Assembly: GCA_035551995.1 (NCBI GenBank) | Contig: DASZME010000041.1 | Location: 33,083-97,082 of the forward strand | DNA length: 64,000 bases | Direction of reading: 5' to 3' | From: RYN-428 sp035551995 | GTDB lineage: Bacteria > Planctomycetota > Phycisphaerae > Tepidisphaerales > Tepidisphaeraceae | Shown here: in pieces, positions 52,744 through 61,492 of the stretch | Layout: the number at the start of each line of letters is the position of its first letter | Position numbering within the stretch: position 1 is the first letter of the stretch | The notes under the pieces: model-generated | The model's database searches: none | What the model saw: only the letters and a program-made list of their open reading frames with translations | Told to the model about the DNA's origin: nothing | Position numbers and translations under genes: made by a program

Positions 52744-54084
52744 TTAATTTCCGCCGGCGACGACCTGGCGCAGCAGCCATGCCATGTTATCCAAACCCGG
52801 CGCCAGGGCGGCGACGATCGGGCAGTAAAAAAGCATGACCAATGCCGCGGCCAAACTCAAGTAAGGCCCGTAGGGCAGTTCGCGTTTGGATCCGGTCGCG
52901 AACATATAAATCGCCACGCCGATCCCAAGGAACGGGGCCAGGAAAAACGCGACCGTTGACGCAAACGCGCCGAGAACCGCGCCGACGCAAACCATCAGAT
53001 CGACGTCGCCCATGCCCATCGCCTCGCGACCGAAGACAAGGGTGCCGAAGATGCGCGTCAGCCACACGACCATGCCGCCGATCAATCCGCCGTACACCGC
53101 GCCGAAAAACCCGCCCACATGCGGCAAAGCCACAAACGCCGCCCACGCCTGCGCCGCGGGGTGAAATTTCCACGCCGCCGATCCGCACGCGATGGCGCCA
53201 AACATCGGCAGAAGAAGAAACCGCATCTCATGCCGCATCTCGCGCCGAACCTCGCTCCGCGACCACTCGCGCGGCTCGTCGCTGTTAACCGGCATCGACG
53301 CCGGCTTCCCTGACTTGCTCTTGGATTTGCCGGTCTGCTTCTTCGATTCTTTCTTGAGCCGATCGTGCGCGTCACGCTCGATTTCCAGCAGCGGCGCCCC
53401 TTCGGCAAACGATCGGCCTAGAAATCCTTTCCACAAAAACAGGATGCTTGCCGCGAGGCCCGCGGCGCCGCCGAGCGCCACCGCCGCCGCCACCGGGCCC
53501 ACGATCAGATTGCCAACGCCGTACGGCGAGTCGAAAATCGAATGAGCGACCACGCCGGCTATCGTGATGGTCCACGGAATTTCCATCGGAATGATAAACA
53601 TCTCGGCGTCGATCAGGCTGGCCGCGAGCAACCCGCTCAGCAACATCATGTAAAGCCCGTAAAGCCACCACTGGTTCGCGATATACAGCAACGGGCGCGA
53701 ATCCTGCCCGGTCACGGCGTCGTGGACGCATGGGCCGGTTTGGTAGATGAAAAAGGCCGCGTAGTACCCCACGAAAATCAGTCCGGCGATCGCTTCGATG
53801 ATTGGATACCGCATCGATATCGGCTGCCTGCAAAACCTGCACTTGCCTCTGAGTTTGAGCCAGCCGAACACGGGAAGGTTGTCATACCATTTGAGGCGCC
53901 GGTTGCATTTGGGGCAGTGCGACGGCGGCTCCGATAGCACTTGGATCGATCGGATGAACCCGCGAAACAGGCCTTCTCCTTCGATCGGCTTTATCTGCGG
54001 AAGCCGCCAGACGACGACGTTGAGAAAGCTTCCGACGGAAGCGCCGAAGGCGAAAAGGAAGAGAATGTAAACGATATGCGGCAT
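52744..54084 (-). CDS. Prepilin peptidase / N-methyltransferase (A24 family)
   Basis: Cleaves and methylates type IV pilin-like leaders such as that of the prepilin at 34390. FAFGASVGSFLNVVVWRLPQ and two CxxC pairs (CPKC, CRFC) form the N-terminal methylase-type domain. The aspartyl protease residues are in ASLIDAEMFIIPMEIPW and the GxGD motif MGMGDVDLMV. An insert of about 100 residues with a basic, lysine-rich loop lies between the two Asp regions, making it longer (446) than usual (about 250-290). It starts 4 bases after the aroK stop. Confidence 0.88.
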   Translation of the reverse strand: MPHIVYILFLFAFGASVGSFLNVVVWRLPQIKPIEGEGLFRGFIRSIQVLSEPPSHCPKCNRRLKWYDNLPVFGWLKLRGKCRFCRQPISMRYPIIEAIAGLIFVGYYAAFFIYQTGPCVHDAVTGQDSRPLLYIANQWWLYGLYMMLLSGLLAASLIDAEMFIIPMEIPWTITIAGVVAHSIFDSPYGVGNLIVGPVAAAVALGGAAGLAASILFLWKGFLGRSFAEGAPLLEIERDAHDRLKKESKKQTGKSKSKSGKPASMPVNSDEPREWSRSEVRREMRHEMRFLLLPMFGAIACGSAAWKFHPAAQAWAAFVALPHVGGFFGAVYGGLIGGMVVWLTRIFGTLVFGREAMGMGDVDLMVCVGAVLGAFASTVAFFLAPFLGIGVAIYMFATGSKRELPYGPYLSLAAALVMLFYCPIVAALAPGLDNMAWLLRQVVAGGN

Positions 54085-54088
54085 GCGC

Positions 54089-54610
54089 TTAAATTCCGGG
54101 CACGTTCAAGATTGCCTTCACGGCCTGCCCCGGCGTGAGGCGAGTGACGTCGATCTCCGCGGTCAGCAGGGTTCGCCAGATCGGCTCGCGCCGAGTCAGC
54201 ACGGTTTGGATCTCCGCGAGGCTTCCGCCGTGCGACGTAAGATGAGGGCGGGCGCCGGCCGTTCCCGGATCGGCCTCGATTCGGCGCAGCAATTCAACCG
54301 GTTCGCATTTGAGGTATATGAGCTTAAGGCCGGCGTTTTTGATCGCGGTTTGATTTTGTTCGCGGTCGATCGCTCCTCCGCCGAATGCAATGACCGCGCT
54401 GCCCGCGTCGATCGCTTCGCGCACGATTTGCGATTCAAGATTTCGGAAGGCAGGCTCGCCGTCCTGTTGAAAAATATCGCGGATGGTTTTGCCCGCTCGC
54501 TGAACGATCCGCGCGTCGGTATCGATAAACGCCAGCGACAAGCGTGCGGCCAACAGTTTGCCGACCGTCGATTTTCCGCAGCCGCGGTATCCTATCAGTC
54601 CAACCTCCAT
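54089..54610 (-). CDS. aroK: Shikimate kinase
   Basis: Phosphorylates shikimate in the chorismate pathway. MEVGLIGYRGCGKSTVGKLL is the Walker A start, followed by FIDTDARIVQRAGKTIRDIF, EPAFRNLESQIVREA, VIAFGGGAID and the LID region with REPIW. The ATG at 54610 is chosen because the family begins just before the P-loop; a much longer frame reaches 54772. First gene of the operon with prepilin peptidase and the LapA-like protein. Confidence 0.9.
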   Translation of the reverse strand: MEVGLIGYRGCGKSTVGKLLAARLSLAFIDTDARIVQRAGKTIRDIFQQDGEPAFRNLESQIVREAIDAGSAVIAFGGGAIDREQNQTAIKNAGLKLIYLKCEPVELLRRIEADPGTAGARPHLTSHGGSLAEIQTVLTRREPIWRTLLTAEIDVTRLTPGQAVKAILNVPGI

Positions 54611-54787
54611 GTGCGCATTTGTCAGTTGCCGGGGGTCGGATGTCAAATGGAATACGGACCCTCTCGCGCGTGCGTCGGCCTCGCAGTGCCATCTCGAACC
54701 GGCGGCGCGGTCCGATGGGCGGGGCGAACGCCAGTTTGCTTCTCTTGCACTTGGATCTTTTGACTTGTCCAACCCATCGACCCACGC

Positions 54788-55183
54788 TCATCCCGCTTTC
54801 GGAAGCAATTTCAAAATGGCCTTGGTGAATAATTCGGCGCGCTTGAGTCCCCGTGTCTTCGCGTAGGCGTCGGCGCGGGCGAGCAGATCACGCTCGACGC
54901 TCAGCGCGATCACCTTCACGCCGTGCTTGCCGAACTTGGGTCGGCCGCCTTTGCCCTTGAGCGGGAATTTCCTTTGCCGCTCGCGGTGCTTGGCGTTCAA
55001 CGGCGTGGATTGGGCGAGCAATTCATCGGTACTCTGCCCGTCGAGTTCCCGATAGATTCGCTCCTTCTCGATATCGGAAAGCGATTCGAATTCACTGGCG
55101 GTTTTGAATTGAACAGTCTTTGCCTTTGATGGCTTCTTGGTCTTTTGCACAAACATCTCCACCGGCAGGGCCGTCTCGCCCAT
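54788..55183 (-). CDS. Putative antitoxin / small DNA-binding protein
   Basis: About 131 residues from the ATG at 55183 (a TTG at 55216 or an ATG at 55156 are alternatives). A basic central stretch (AKHRERQRKFPLKGKGGRPK) is followed by KVIALSVERDLLARADAYAK, a pattern that fits a ribbon-helix-helix domain, and a helical end. It directly follows a toxin-like frame whose stop overlaps the possible TTG start (TTGA). The pair is likely a toxin-antitoxin module; the family is not certain. Confidence 0.6.
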   Translation of the reverse strand: MGETALPVEMFVQKTKKPSKAKTVQFKTASEFESLSDIEKERIYRELDGQSTDELLAQSTPLNAKHRERQRKFPLKGKGGRPKFGKHGVKVIALSVERDLLARADAYAKTRGLKRAELFTKAILKLLPKAG

Positions 55184-55212
55184 GCAAAATATTAAGAACC
55201 TGAACAGGATAC

Positions 55213-55455
55213 TCAACTATTCATCAGCGACGACCTCGCGTGGATCACGAAAGCCGTGCCGTCGTCATCCAGCGAGTAGATCACCCGAATGAACCTGCCG
55301 CCCTGACCGCGGCCGACTGCCAGCAGCTTTCCGTCTCCGATCTTTCGCGGAAAACCGCGTGAAGGATCGCGGGCCACGGACTCGATTTCCGCGATGGAAC
55401 AATCGTGCTGCGTCGCATGTTCCTCATTCCACCGGACCCGCCGAAATCCACGAAT
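55213..55455 (-). CDS. BrnT/DUF4258-like toxin candidate without a standard start codon
   Basis: An open frame of about 80 codons between TAA (55459-55461) and TGA (55213-55215). It reads FRRVRWNEEHATQHDCSIAE, IESVARDPSRGFPRK, GRGQGGRFIRVIYSLDDDG and AFVIHARSS. The pattern W...H...EIE.V...G..L.VGR...GR...VIY.....VI.AR matches BrnT/DUF4258-like small toxins. The only start near the N-terminus is ATT at 55453-55455; ATG, GTG and TTG are absent until mid-protein. It may use ATT or be a decayed gene. It lies directly upstream of the putative antitoxin. Confidence 0.5.
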   Translation of the reverse strand: MRGFRRVRWNEEHATQHDCSIAEIESVARDPSRGFPRKIGDGKLLAVGRGQGGRFIRVIYSLDDDGTAFVIHARSSLMNS

Positions 55456-55470
55456 ATATTATATAATATA
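55455..55470. promoter_or_regulatory. Perfect AT palindrome, probable toxin-antitoxin operator/promoter
   Basis: TATATTATATAATATA is a perfect 16-bp inverted repeat made only of A and T in otherwise GC-rich DNA, at the very start of the toxin-like frame. It contains -10-like hexamers (TATAAT, TATATT) on both strands. Position and symmetry suit an autoregulatory operator for the pair at 54788-55455. Confidence 0.55.
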
Positions 55471-55687
55471 CCGTGCGTCATGCAAGGGAAGGAACGCGGG
55501 GAAGCATGGCTGGCGAAACTCGTTTGTCGAATACGGGCGAGCAGGGTCTTGCGAGCAAATCACTCATCTGACGTTCTTACGCTCGATAGCTGTCCCTCTA
55601 TCCGGCTTTCTTTCGTGCGATCATCTTCAATGAGTGATTAAGCAAACTTCGCCTTGCCGCTCGGATCGGCTAAAAAATTTCGCTTAA

Positions 55688-55715
55688 ATGACAAACCGGC
55701 GTCCTTCCTTATAAT
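55688..55715 (+). promoter_or_regulatory. Strong promoter of pyrH, nearly leaderless
   Basis: ATGACA (55688-55693), a 16-base spacer and consensus TATAAT (55710-55715). The pyrH ATG at 55726 is 10 bases on, so the mRNA leader would be about 4 bases or none. No Shine-Dalgarno is visible. Confidence 0.6.
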
Positions 55716-55725
55716 GCGCGCACCT

Positions 55726-56457
55726 ATGACGGATAAACCATCGCCTCATTACAAGCGCGTCCTGTTAAAAATCAGCGGGGAAGGATTCTGTCGCGAAGGT
55801 GGATTCGGAATCGACGCCGAGGAACTGGACATCATCGCCCGCCAGTGCGTCGATGTCGCGAAGATGGGCGTGCAACTGGCCGTGGTCGTCGGCGGCGGTA
55901 ATTTTATTCGCGGCGCCACATTCAGCGAAAAGGGCCACATTCCACGGACCACCGCCGACTATATGGGGATGATGGCGACCATTCTCAATGCGATGGCATT
56001 GCAGGAGACGATGGAAAAAATGGGCCAGCCGACGCGCGTCCAATCCGCGCTGGTGGTTCAAAGCGTCTGCGAGCCGTTCATCCGCCGCCGGGCGATGCGG
56101 CATCTTGAAAAAAACCGCGCCATCATCCTCGCCGCCGGCACCGGCAATCCGTTTTTCACCACCGATACCTGCGCCGCCCTCCGAGCCACCGAGTTGCAGG
56201 CGGACGTTTTGCTCAAGGCCACCAAGGTGGACGGTATCTACAGCGCCGATCCCAAGAAAGACAAAAACGCGATTTTCTATCACGACGTGAGCTACGATCA
56301 GGTGATCCGCGAAGAACTCAAAGTCATGGACCTGACCGCGTTCGCCATGTGCAAACAGCAAAAAATTCCGCTGGTCGTCTTCAACATGAAAGTGGACGGC
56401 AACATCGCCCGCGTCGTTTGCGGCGAGCGCGTCGGAACGCGAATCACCCCCGAATGA
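55726..56457 (+). CDS. pyrH: UMP kinase
   Basis: Makes UDP from UMP; the bacterial hexameric kinase of the amino-acid kinase fold. KRVLLKISGEGFCREGGFGI is the N-terminal signature, then VDVAKMGVQLAVVVGGGNFIRG, TADYMGMMATILNAMALQ, ILAAGTGNPFFTTDTCAALR and LKATKVDGIYSADPKK. Length is 243 from the ATG at 55726, normal for PyrH. It is followed by frr, a common bacterial pairing. Confidence 0.95.
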   Translation: MTDKPSPHYKRVLLKISGEGFCREGGFGIDAEELDIIARQCVDVAKMGVQLAVVVGGGNFIRGATFSEKGHIPRTTADYMGMMATILNAMALQETMEKMGQPTRVQSALVVQSVCEPFIRRRAMRHLEKNRAIILAAGTGNPFFTTDTCAALRATELQADVLLKATKVDGIYSADPKKDKNAIFYHDVSYDQVIREELKVMDLTAFAMCKQQKIPLVVFNMKVDGNIARVVCGERVGTRITPE

Positions 56458-56501
56458 ATCGACATTTCTCCCCTCTGGCCCTCTGAACCGGGAACACCTT
56501 T

Positions 56502-57062
56502 ATGCCACTCGACGACATCCTGTTGGACTGCGAAGAGCACATGGACAAAGCCGTGGAGCATCTGCGCAACGAATTGCGTGCGATCCGCACCGGCCGGGCC
56601 ACGCCGGCCCTGGTCGAGCACCTCAAGGTGGACTACTACGGCTCACCGACCGATCTTCGCTCGATCGCCTCGATCAGCGTTCCCGAGGCCACGCAGATTC
56701 TCATCAAGCCTTTCACGCCGCAGGATCTGAAGTCGATCGAAAAAGCGATCAACGACAGCAAGCTAGGCTTAAGCCCTCACAGCGACGGCAAAACGCTGCG
56801 GCTGAATCTTCCGGCCCTGTCGCAGGAGCGCCGCCTTCAGCTGGCTGGGCAGGCGAAAGGATATGCCGAAGAAATGAAGGTGCGCGTTCGCTCGGCTCGT
56901 CGCGACGCCAACAAGCTGATCGACACGGAAGAAAAGGGGAGCGTGCTGACCGAAGACGACGCCAAGCAAGGCAAAGAGCAAATCCAGGAATTAACGAAAA
57001 CGTACGAGACAAAAATTGACGAGGTCCTGGAGCATAAGAAAAAAGAGATTATGGATGTTTAG
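56502..57062 (+). CDS. frr: Ribosome recycling factor
   Basis: Splits the post-termination ribosome with EF-G. The three-helix part shows MDKAVEHLRNELRAIRTGRA, TPALVEHLKVDYYG and LSQERRLQLAGQAKGYAEEM, then VRVRSARRDANKLID. Its ILIKPFTPQDLKSIEKAIND segment belongs to the second domain. Length 186 is normal. It follows pyrH by 44 bases with GGGAAC upstream of the ATG. A dispersed hairpin lies 62 bases after the stop. Confidence 0.96.
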   Translation: MPLDDILLDCEEHMDKAVEHLRNELRAIRTGRATPALVEHLKVDYYGSPTDLRSIASISVPEATQILIKPFTPQDLKSIEKAINDSKLGLSPHSDGKTLRLNLPALSQERRLQLAGQAKGYAEEMKVRVRSARRDANKLIDTEEKGSVLTEDDAKQGKEQIQELTKTYETKIDEVLEHKKKEIMDV

Positions 57063-57392
57063 GAATGAGTTGTCAGTTATCAGTTGTTAGTGCATGCGTG
57101 AGGGTAGCTGTAGCGTGACTACGTTTAGCGGCCCCGCTTGCGGGGCGTGTTTCGCAATCGAAGCTCGTTCCACCAATATGAAAAACGCTCTTGTTGTTAG
57201 TGCGAAAAATCAATGAAGGTCCGATCGATCGAGAAGTGGCCGGGTTTGCGATTCTGGTCGTTGGACTGTTTCTGTCCAATGTATTTCGGAAGCGGAACCG
57301 AGAATCGCCGATTTGTATCTTTCTTATCTGTGTGGATCGGTCTTCATCTGTGGCAATAACGCATTCGTCTTTTCGAGGACCAGATCAAAACA
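57063..57392. repeat. Gene-free spacer with several repeats
   Basis: About 330 bases without a gene. It holds a TCAGTT/TAGTTG-type heptad stretch (57067-57090), hairpin copy B (57124-57147) and, at 57325-57357, a short unit TCTGTGTGGATCGGTCTTCA followed by TCTGTGG. That last unit resembles the ATCTGTGT...ATCTGTGG repeats seen in many bacterial genomes. A promoter for the carboxylase gene at 57393 is expected here but no clear one was found. Confidence 0.55.
57124..57147 (+). repeat. Dispersed hairpin element, copy B
   Basis: The same 24-base core (TTTAGCGGCCCCGC...GCGGGGCG), 61 bases after the frr stop, followed by TGTTTCGCAATCGAAGCTCG. That tail is also partly shared with copies A and D, so the whole element is about 60-90 bases. 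Confidence 0.7.
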
Positions 57393-59003
57393 ATGCACCA
57401 CACGCCGCCTGACGCCGCTCTTCGCGAGATTGCTCACGAGATCGCCCGGCAGGAATCGGGCCTTCGCCGCGGCGGGGGCGATGCCGGCCATGAGCGGCAA
57501 CGCAAGCTGGGGCGCCTGCCGGTGCGCGAGCGTCTTTCGCGCCTTCTCGATCACGAACAACCGTTCATCGAAATAGGGTTGTGGGCGGCATGGGGAATGT
57601 ATCCGCAGGTCGGCGAGGTTCCCGCCGCGGGAGTGATTGTGGGCGTCGGAAAAATCGCCGGGCGTCAGTGCATGATCGTCGCCAACGACGCGACCGTGAA
57701 AGCCGGCGCCTTTTTCCCGGCGACATGCAAGAAGGTGTTGCGAGCGCAGAAGATCGCCGCGCGGTGTAATCTGCCGCTGATTTATCTGGTGGACTCGGCA
57801 GGCGTTTTTCTGCCGATGCAGGACGAAATTTTCCCCGACGAAGACGACTTCGGCCGGATCTTCCGCAACAATGCCGTGCTGTCGGCGACGGGCGTTCCCC
57901 AGTATGCCGCCATCATGGGAAACTGCGTTGCCGGCGGCGCGTATCTTCCCGTCCTCTGCGACAAGCTGCTGATGACCGCCGACAGCGAGTTGTATCTCGC
58001 CGGCCCGGCCCTGGTAAAAGCGGCCACCGGACAGACCGTGAATGCCGATGAACTGGGCGGCGCCGCGATGCACGCCAAAGTCAGCGGCACGATCGATTTT
58101 CTCGAGCCCAACGATCTGGCGTGCCTGGAAAAATTGCGATCGCTGGTCGATCTTTTGCCGCCCGATCCGTCGCCCCCGGCACATTTTCCGCCGCCCGTTC
58201 GCGCCGCCGACGATTTATATGACATCGTCGGCGCCGATGGTCGCAAGCCGTATGATGTCCGCGACGCGCTGGCATGTATCGTCGATGCCGGTTCGCTCAT
58301 CGAATACAAGGCCGACTACGGCAAAACCCTGGTCTGCGCGTACGCTTCGATCGCCGGCCGGAAAGTCGGCATCGTCTGCAACCAGCGCCATCCCACGAAA
58401 TCCGCCAGGGGCGAGTTGCAACTTGGCGGCGTTATCTATCACGACAGCGCCGATAAAGCCGCTCGATTCGTCATGGACTGCAATCAGACGGCGCTGCCGA
58501 TGATTTTTTTCCAGGATGTGCAGGGGTTCATGGTCGGCAAAGATTCCGAACAGCACGGCATCATCCGCAGCGGCGCCAAACTGGTAAACGCCGTCAGCAA
58601 CAGCACTGTCCCCAAGATCACGATCATCCTCGGCGGCTCCTTCGGCGCCGGCCATTACGCCCTGTGCGGCAAAGCGTTTGACCCCGCGTTCATCTTCGCG
58701 TGGCCGAATGCCAGGTATGCCGTGATGGGCGCCGAGCAGGCGACGGGGACATTGGTGACATTGCTGCAAAGGCAAGCGGAGCGATCAGGCCGGAAGTTAT
58801 CCGTCGAAGAGTTGGACGAACTACGGCAGACGACCACGAAAGACTACGAATCGCAGACGGACATCCGCCACGGCGCCGCCCGGGGCTGGGTGGACGGAAT
58901 CATTTCGCCGACGGCGACGCGCGAGGTGTTGATAGAATGTTTAGCCGCCGCGATGAGACCGGCGCCGGGGGGAGGGTTTCGTGGGGGAGTGATGCAGGTG
59001 TAG
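57393..59003 (+). CDS. Acyl-CoA carboxylase carboxyltransferase (beta) subunit, MccB/AtuC-like
   Basis: A 536-residue carboxyltransferase subunit of the propionyl/methylcrotonyl/geranyl-CoA carboxylase group. RQRKLGRLPVRERLSRLLDH, GAFFPATCKKVLRAQKIAAR, PLIYLVDSAGVFLPMQDEIF, GNCVAGGAYLPVLCDKLLM and GGSFGAGHYALCGKAFDP are family marks. The last is the oxyanion-type glycine motif. The biotin carboxylase subunit is not in the window. AtuA-type genes downstream favour a methylcrotonyl- or geranyl-CoA-like role. The annotated start has no strong ribosome-binding site. Confidence 0.85.
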   Translation: MHHTPPDAALREIAHEIARQESGLRRGGGDAGHERQRKLGRLPVRERLSRLLDHEQPFIEIGLWAAWGMYPQVGEVPAAGVIVGVGKIAGRQCMIVANDATVKAGAFFPATCKKVLRAQKIAARCNLPLIYLVDSAGVFLPMQDEIFPDEDDFGRIFRNNAVLSATGVPQYAAIMGNCVAGGAYLPVLCDKLLMTADSELYLAGPALVKAATGQTVNADELGGAAMHAKVSGTIDFLEPNDLACLEKLRSLVDLLPPDPSPPAHFPPPVRAADDLYDIVGADGRKPYDVRDALACIVDAGSLIEYKADYGKTLVCAYASIAGRKVGIVCNQRHPTKSARGELQLGGVIYHDSADKAARFVMDCNQTALPMIFFQDVQGFMVGKDSEQHGIIRSGAKLVNAVSNSTVPKITIILGGSFGAGHYALCGKAFDPAFIFAWPNARYAVMGAEQATGTLVTLLQRQAERSGRKLSVEELDELRQTTTKDYESQTDIRHGAARGWVDGIISPTATREVLIECLAAAMRPAPGGGFRGGVMQV

Positions 59004-59168
59004 CCGGACGTCGGAAAGACGAAGTCCGCGAATAGACCCAGCGCGCCCTCCGGCCGCGGCCAAAGGCGGCGCTGGGTACATCCGTGCCGCGACATCCTCA
59101 CGGTGTTTTGCCATTCGCGGATTTGGTGACGACGCGCTGGCCAATCGATCGCTTTTGATGGCCCGCTA

Positions 59169-59982
59169 GTGAAAAAACAGATGGGGAAATCAACCCGTGT
59201 ACGTTTAAGCGACCTGCGCCAAGTGCATTGGCTCGTCGGCGAGATCGTCGAAATGGGGGCCGAGCCGGAGACCTGGCGGTTGCATCTGGTAACCCAACTT
59301 CACCGCATCTTCTCGCTTCAGACGGCGCACGCGTGGACGACCCCTCTGCCTTTGACTTCGAAAAGTGGCCAGGTGGGACGAATCGCCTATTTCGGAATCG
59401 ATGAGGGGACGAGCAAACTGTGGCTGGAGTACGCGGCGCGAGGCGATTTCACCAGCAACCCCGAGCGCGATTCAAAAACAATCTGCCAGACCCTTCACGG
59501 GCGTTCGCCGGATGTTCTCCGACGACCGCGAGTGGTACGGCTCAGCCTATTACAACGATTTTCGAAGGAAAATCCATAGCGACGATCTGTTGATCTCCGT
59601 TCTGCCCATGCCGGAGATCGGCATCGCTCACGGGTTTGGCGGCGATCGCCCCCGCCCCAGGGACCCAATGGGGCGACGGGAAATTGTTTGCGCGGCCCTG
59701 ATTCACCAGGAACTGCAGCACCGATGGGAGCGGCTACTGGCGCAGCCCGCATCGGTCGAGAAAAGTCTTCCGCCACGGCTGGCCGAATTGCTGGTGCATA
59801 TGCGCGGCGCGGATTCGGAAAAACAAATCGCGACGAAAATGGGCCTCAGCATTCATACCGTCCACAATCACGTTCGACGGCTGTACGCGAGATTTCACGT
59901 CAGCGGCCGTTCGGAGCTAATGATGGAAGACAATACCCAGCGTCCGGTCGGCGTGCCGCAACTCGGATGCGCCGGGTTATAA
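59169..59982 (+). pseudogene. LuxR-type HTH regulator disrupted by a frameshift
   Basis: Two frames together make one protein. The first (59169 to about 59510) gives LSDLRQVHWLVGEIVEMGAE and a PAS/GAF-like first half. After a +1 shift near 59500-59525 the second frame gives FSDDREWYGSAYYNDFRRK, GIAHGFGGDRPRPRDPMGRR, then LPPRLAELLVHMRGADSEKQ followed by IATKMGLSIHTVHNHVRRLY, a LuxR helix-turn-helix. Planctomycetes have many such 'DREWY' LuxR proteins. As given, the first frame ends at 59579. It could be a real mutation or a sequencing error. It stands between the carboxylase and AtuA genes. Confidence 0.7.
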
Positions 59983-60063
59983 CGCCTCGTCCCGCTTTGA
60001 TAGTTCCCTGAACGGATGAAGTCCATCCCGTCCCTGAAGTTGCCGCCTAAGATTCCATGAACC

Positions 60064-61455
60064 ATGGCGCCTCCCCTTCGCATCGGCAACGCATCCGCCT
60101 TCTGGGGCGATTCAAACGACGCACCGGCCACTCTTGTGCGCCAGGCGCCCGATCTGGATTTCCTCACGCTCGACTACCTGGCGGAAGTATCGATGTCGAT
60201 CCTCGCCAAACAGCGGCAGCGCGATCCGTCGGCCGGCTACGCTCGCGACTTCATCGATATCATTCGCTCGCTGGCGCCATTTTGGCGCGACGGTCGGCCA
60301 CTGCGCGTTGTCACCAATGCCGGGGGACTTCACCCGCGCGGATGCGCCGATGCCTGTGCGGCTGCCTTGCGCGAAGCCGGCTGCTCCAATCTCCGAATCG
60401 CAACCGTCGTCGGCGACGATGTCCTCCCGGCTCTTCGCGACGCCCATCGCCTTGATCGGCAAACCCCGGATTTTTGCCACCTCGAAAACGGAGGCCGCGT
60501 GGATACCGTCATCGATCGTGTCGTGACCGCTAATGCCTACGTCGGCGCCGGGCCTGTCGTCGAGGCGCTGCGGATGGGGGCGGACGTGGTCATCACCGGA
60601 AGGCTGGCCGACCCGAGCATGACCGTGGCGCCGTGCGTCGCGCATTTCGGGTGGTCCCTGAATGACTACCACCGCATCGCCGGGGCGACGGTCGCCGGGC
60701 ATCTCATCGAGTGCGGCACGCAAGTCACCGGCGGCATCGGCGCCGACTGGCTAAACCTTCCCGACCCGGCGAACATCGGCTATCCGATCGTCGAAGTTTC
60801 CGAAGATGGATCGTGCGTCGTCACCAAACCACCGACCACGGGCGGGAGGGTGGATGAACGAACGGTGAAAGAACAACTGCTCTACGAAATTGGCGATCCC
60901 GCGAAGTATCTCAGTCCCGACGCCACCGTCAACTTTCTGACATTGAATGTCGAGGATCAGGGCAATGATCGCGTGCGCGTTAACGGCGCCAGCGGATCGG
61001 CGCCGCCGGCGAAATATAAGGTGAGCGCGACGTATCGGGCGGGTTTTCGCGCGTCGGGAACGCTGGTGATTTTCGGGCGGGATGCCGTCGCCAAGGGCAG
61101 ACGCTGCGGCGAGATTGTACGCCGGCGTCTGGCCGCGGCCGGGATGGCGCCGCGCCGGTATCATGTCGAATGTATCGGCGACGGCGCGGTGACGGGCGTC
61201 GGCGGCAAGTCGTCGCCGGAGTTGATGGAGACGATGCTGCGGATCAGCGTCGGCGACGAACGGCGAGAGGTGGTGGAGAAATTTACGCGGGAGATGGCGC
61301 CCCTGGTCACGAGCGGACCGCCGGGAACGACGGGGTATGCCGAGGGTCGGCCGCCGGTGCGGGAGGTGTATGGATATTGGCCGACGCTCATCGATCGCGA
61401 AAGGGCGCCGATGAAGGTTGAGATGAGAACGGTTTCGTCTTCCCATGAAGCGTGA
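60064..61455 (+). CDS. AtuA family protein (acyclic terpene utilisation, DUF1446)
   Basis: 463 residues matching the AtuA/DUF1446 family first met in acyclic terpene degradation. Visible marks are LRIGNASAFWGDSNDAPATL, DYLAEVSMSILAKQRQRDPS, GYARDFIDIIRSLAP, VTNAGGLHPRGCADACAAAL, VVITGRLADPSMTVAPCVAHF and IECGTQVTGGIGADWL. The enzymatic activity is not settled; it is usually encoded beside a carboxylase and enoyl-CoA hydratase, as here. The C-terminal partner follows as a separate gene, 37 bases downstream. Confidence 0.85.
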   Translation: MAPPLRIGNASAFWGDSNDAPATLVRQAPDLDFLTLDYLAEVSMSILAKQRQRDPSAGYARDFIDIIRSLAPFWRDGRPLRVVTNAGGLHPRGCADACAAALREAGCSNLRIATVVGDDVLPALRDAHRLDRQTPDFCHLENGGRVDTVIDRVVTANAYVGAGPVVEALRMGADVVITGRLADPSMTVAPCVAHFGWSLNDYHRIAGATVAGHLIECGTQVTGGIGADWLNLPDPANIGYPIVEVSEDGSCVVTKPPTTGGRVDERTVKEQLLYEIGDPAKYLSPDATVNFLTLNVEDQGNDRVRVNGASGSAPPAKYKVSATYRAGFRASGTLVIFGRDAVAKGRRCGEIVRRRLAAAGMAPRRYHVECIGDGAVTGVGGKSSPELMETMLRISVGDERREVVEKFTREMAPLVTSGPPGTTGYAEGRPPVREVYGYWPTLIDRERAPMKVEMRTVSSSHEA

Positions 61456-61492
61456 ACCGAGAGGGAAGAGAACCCAGCGCGGAGAATGAACG

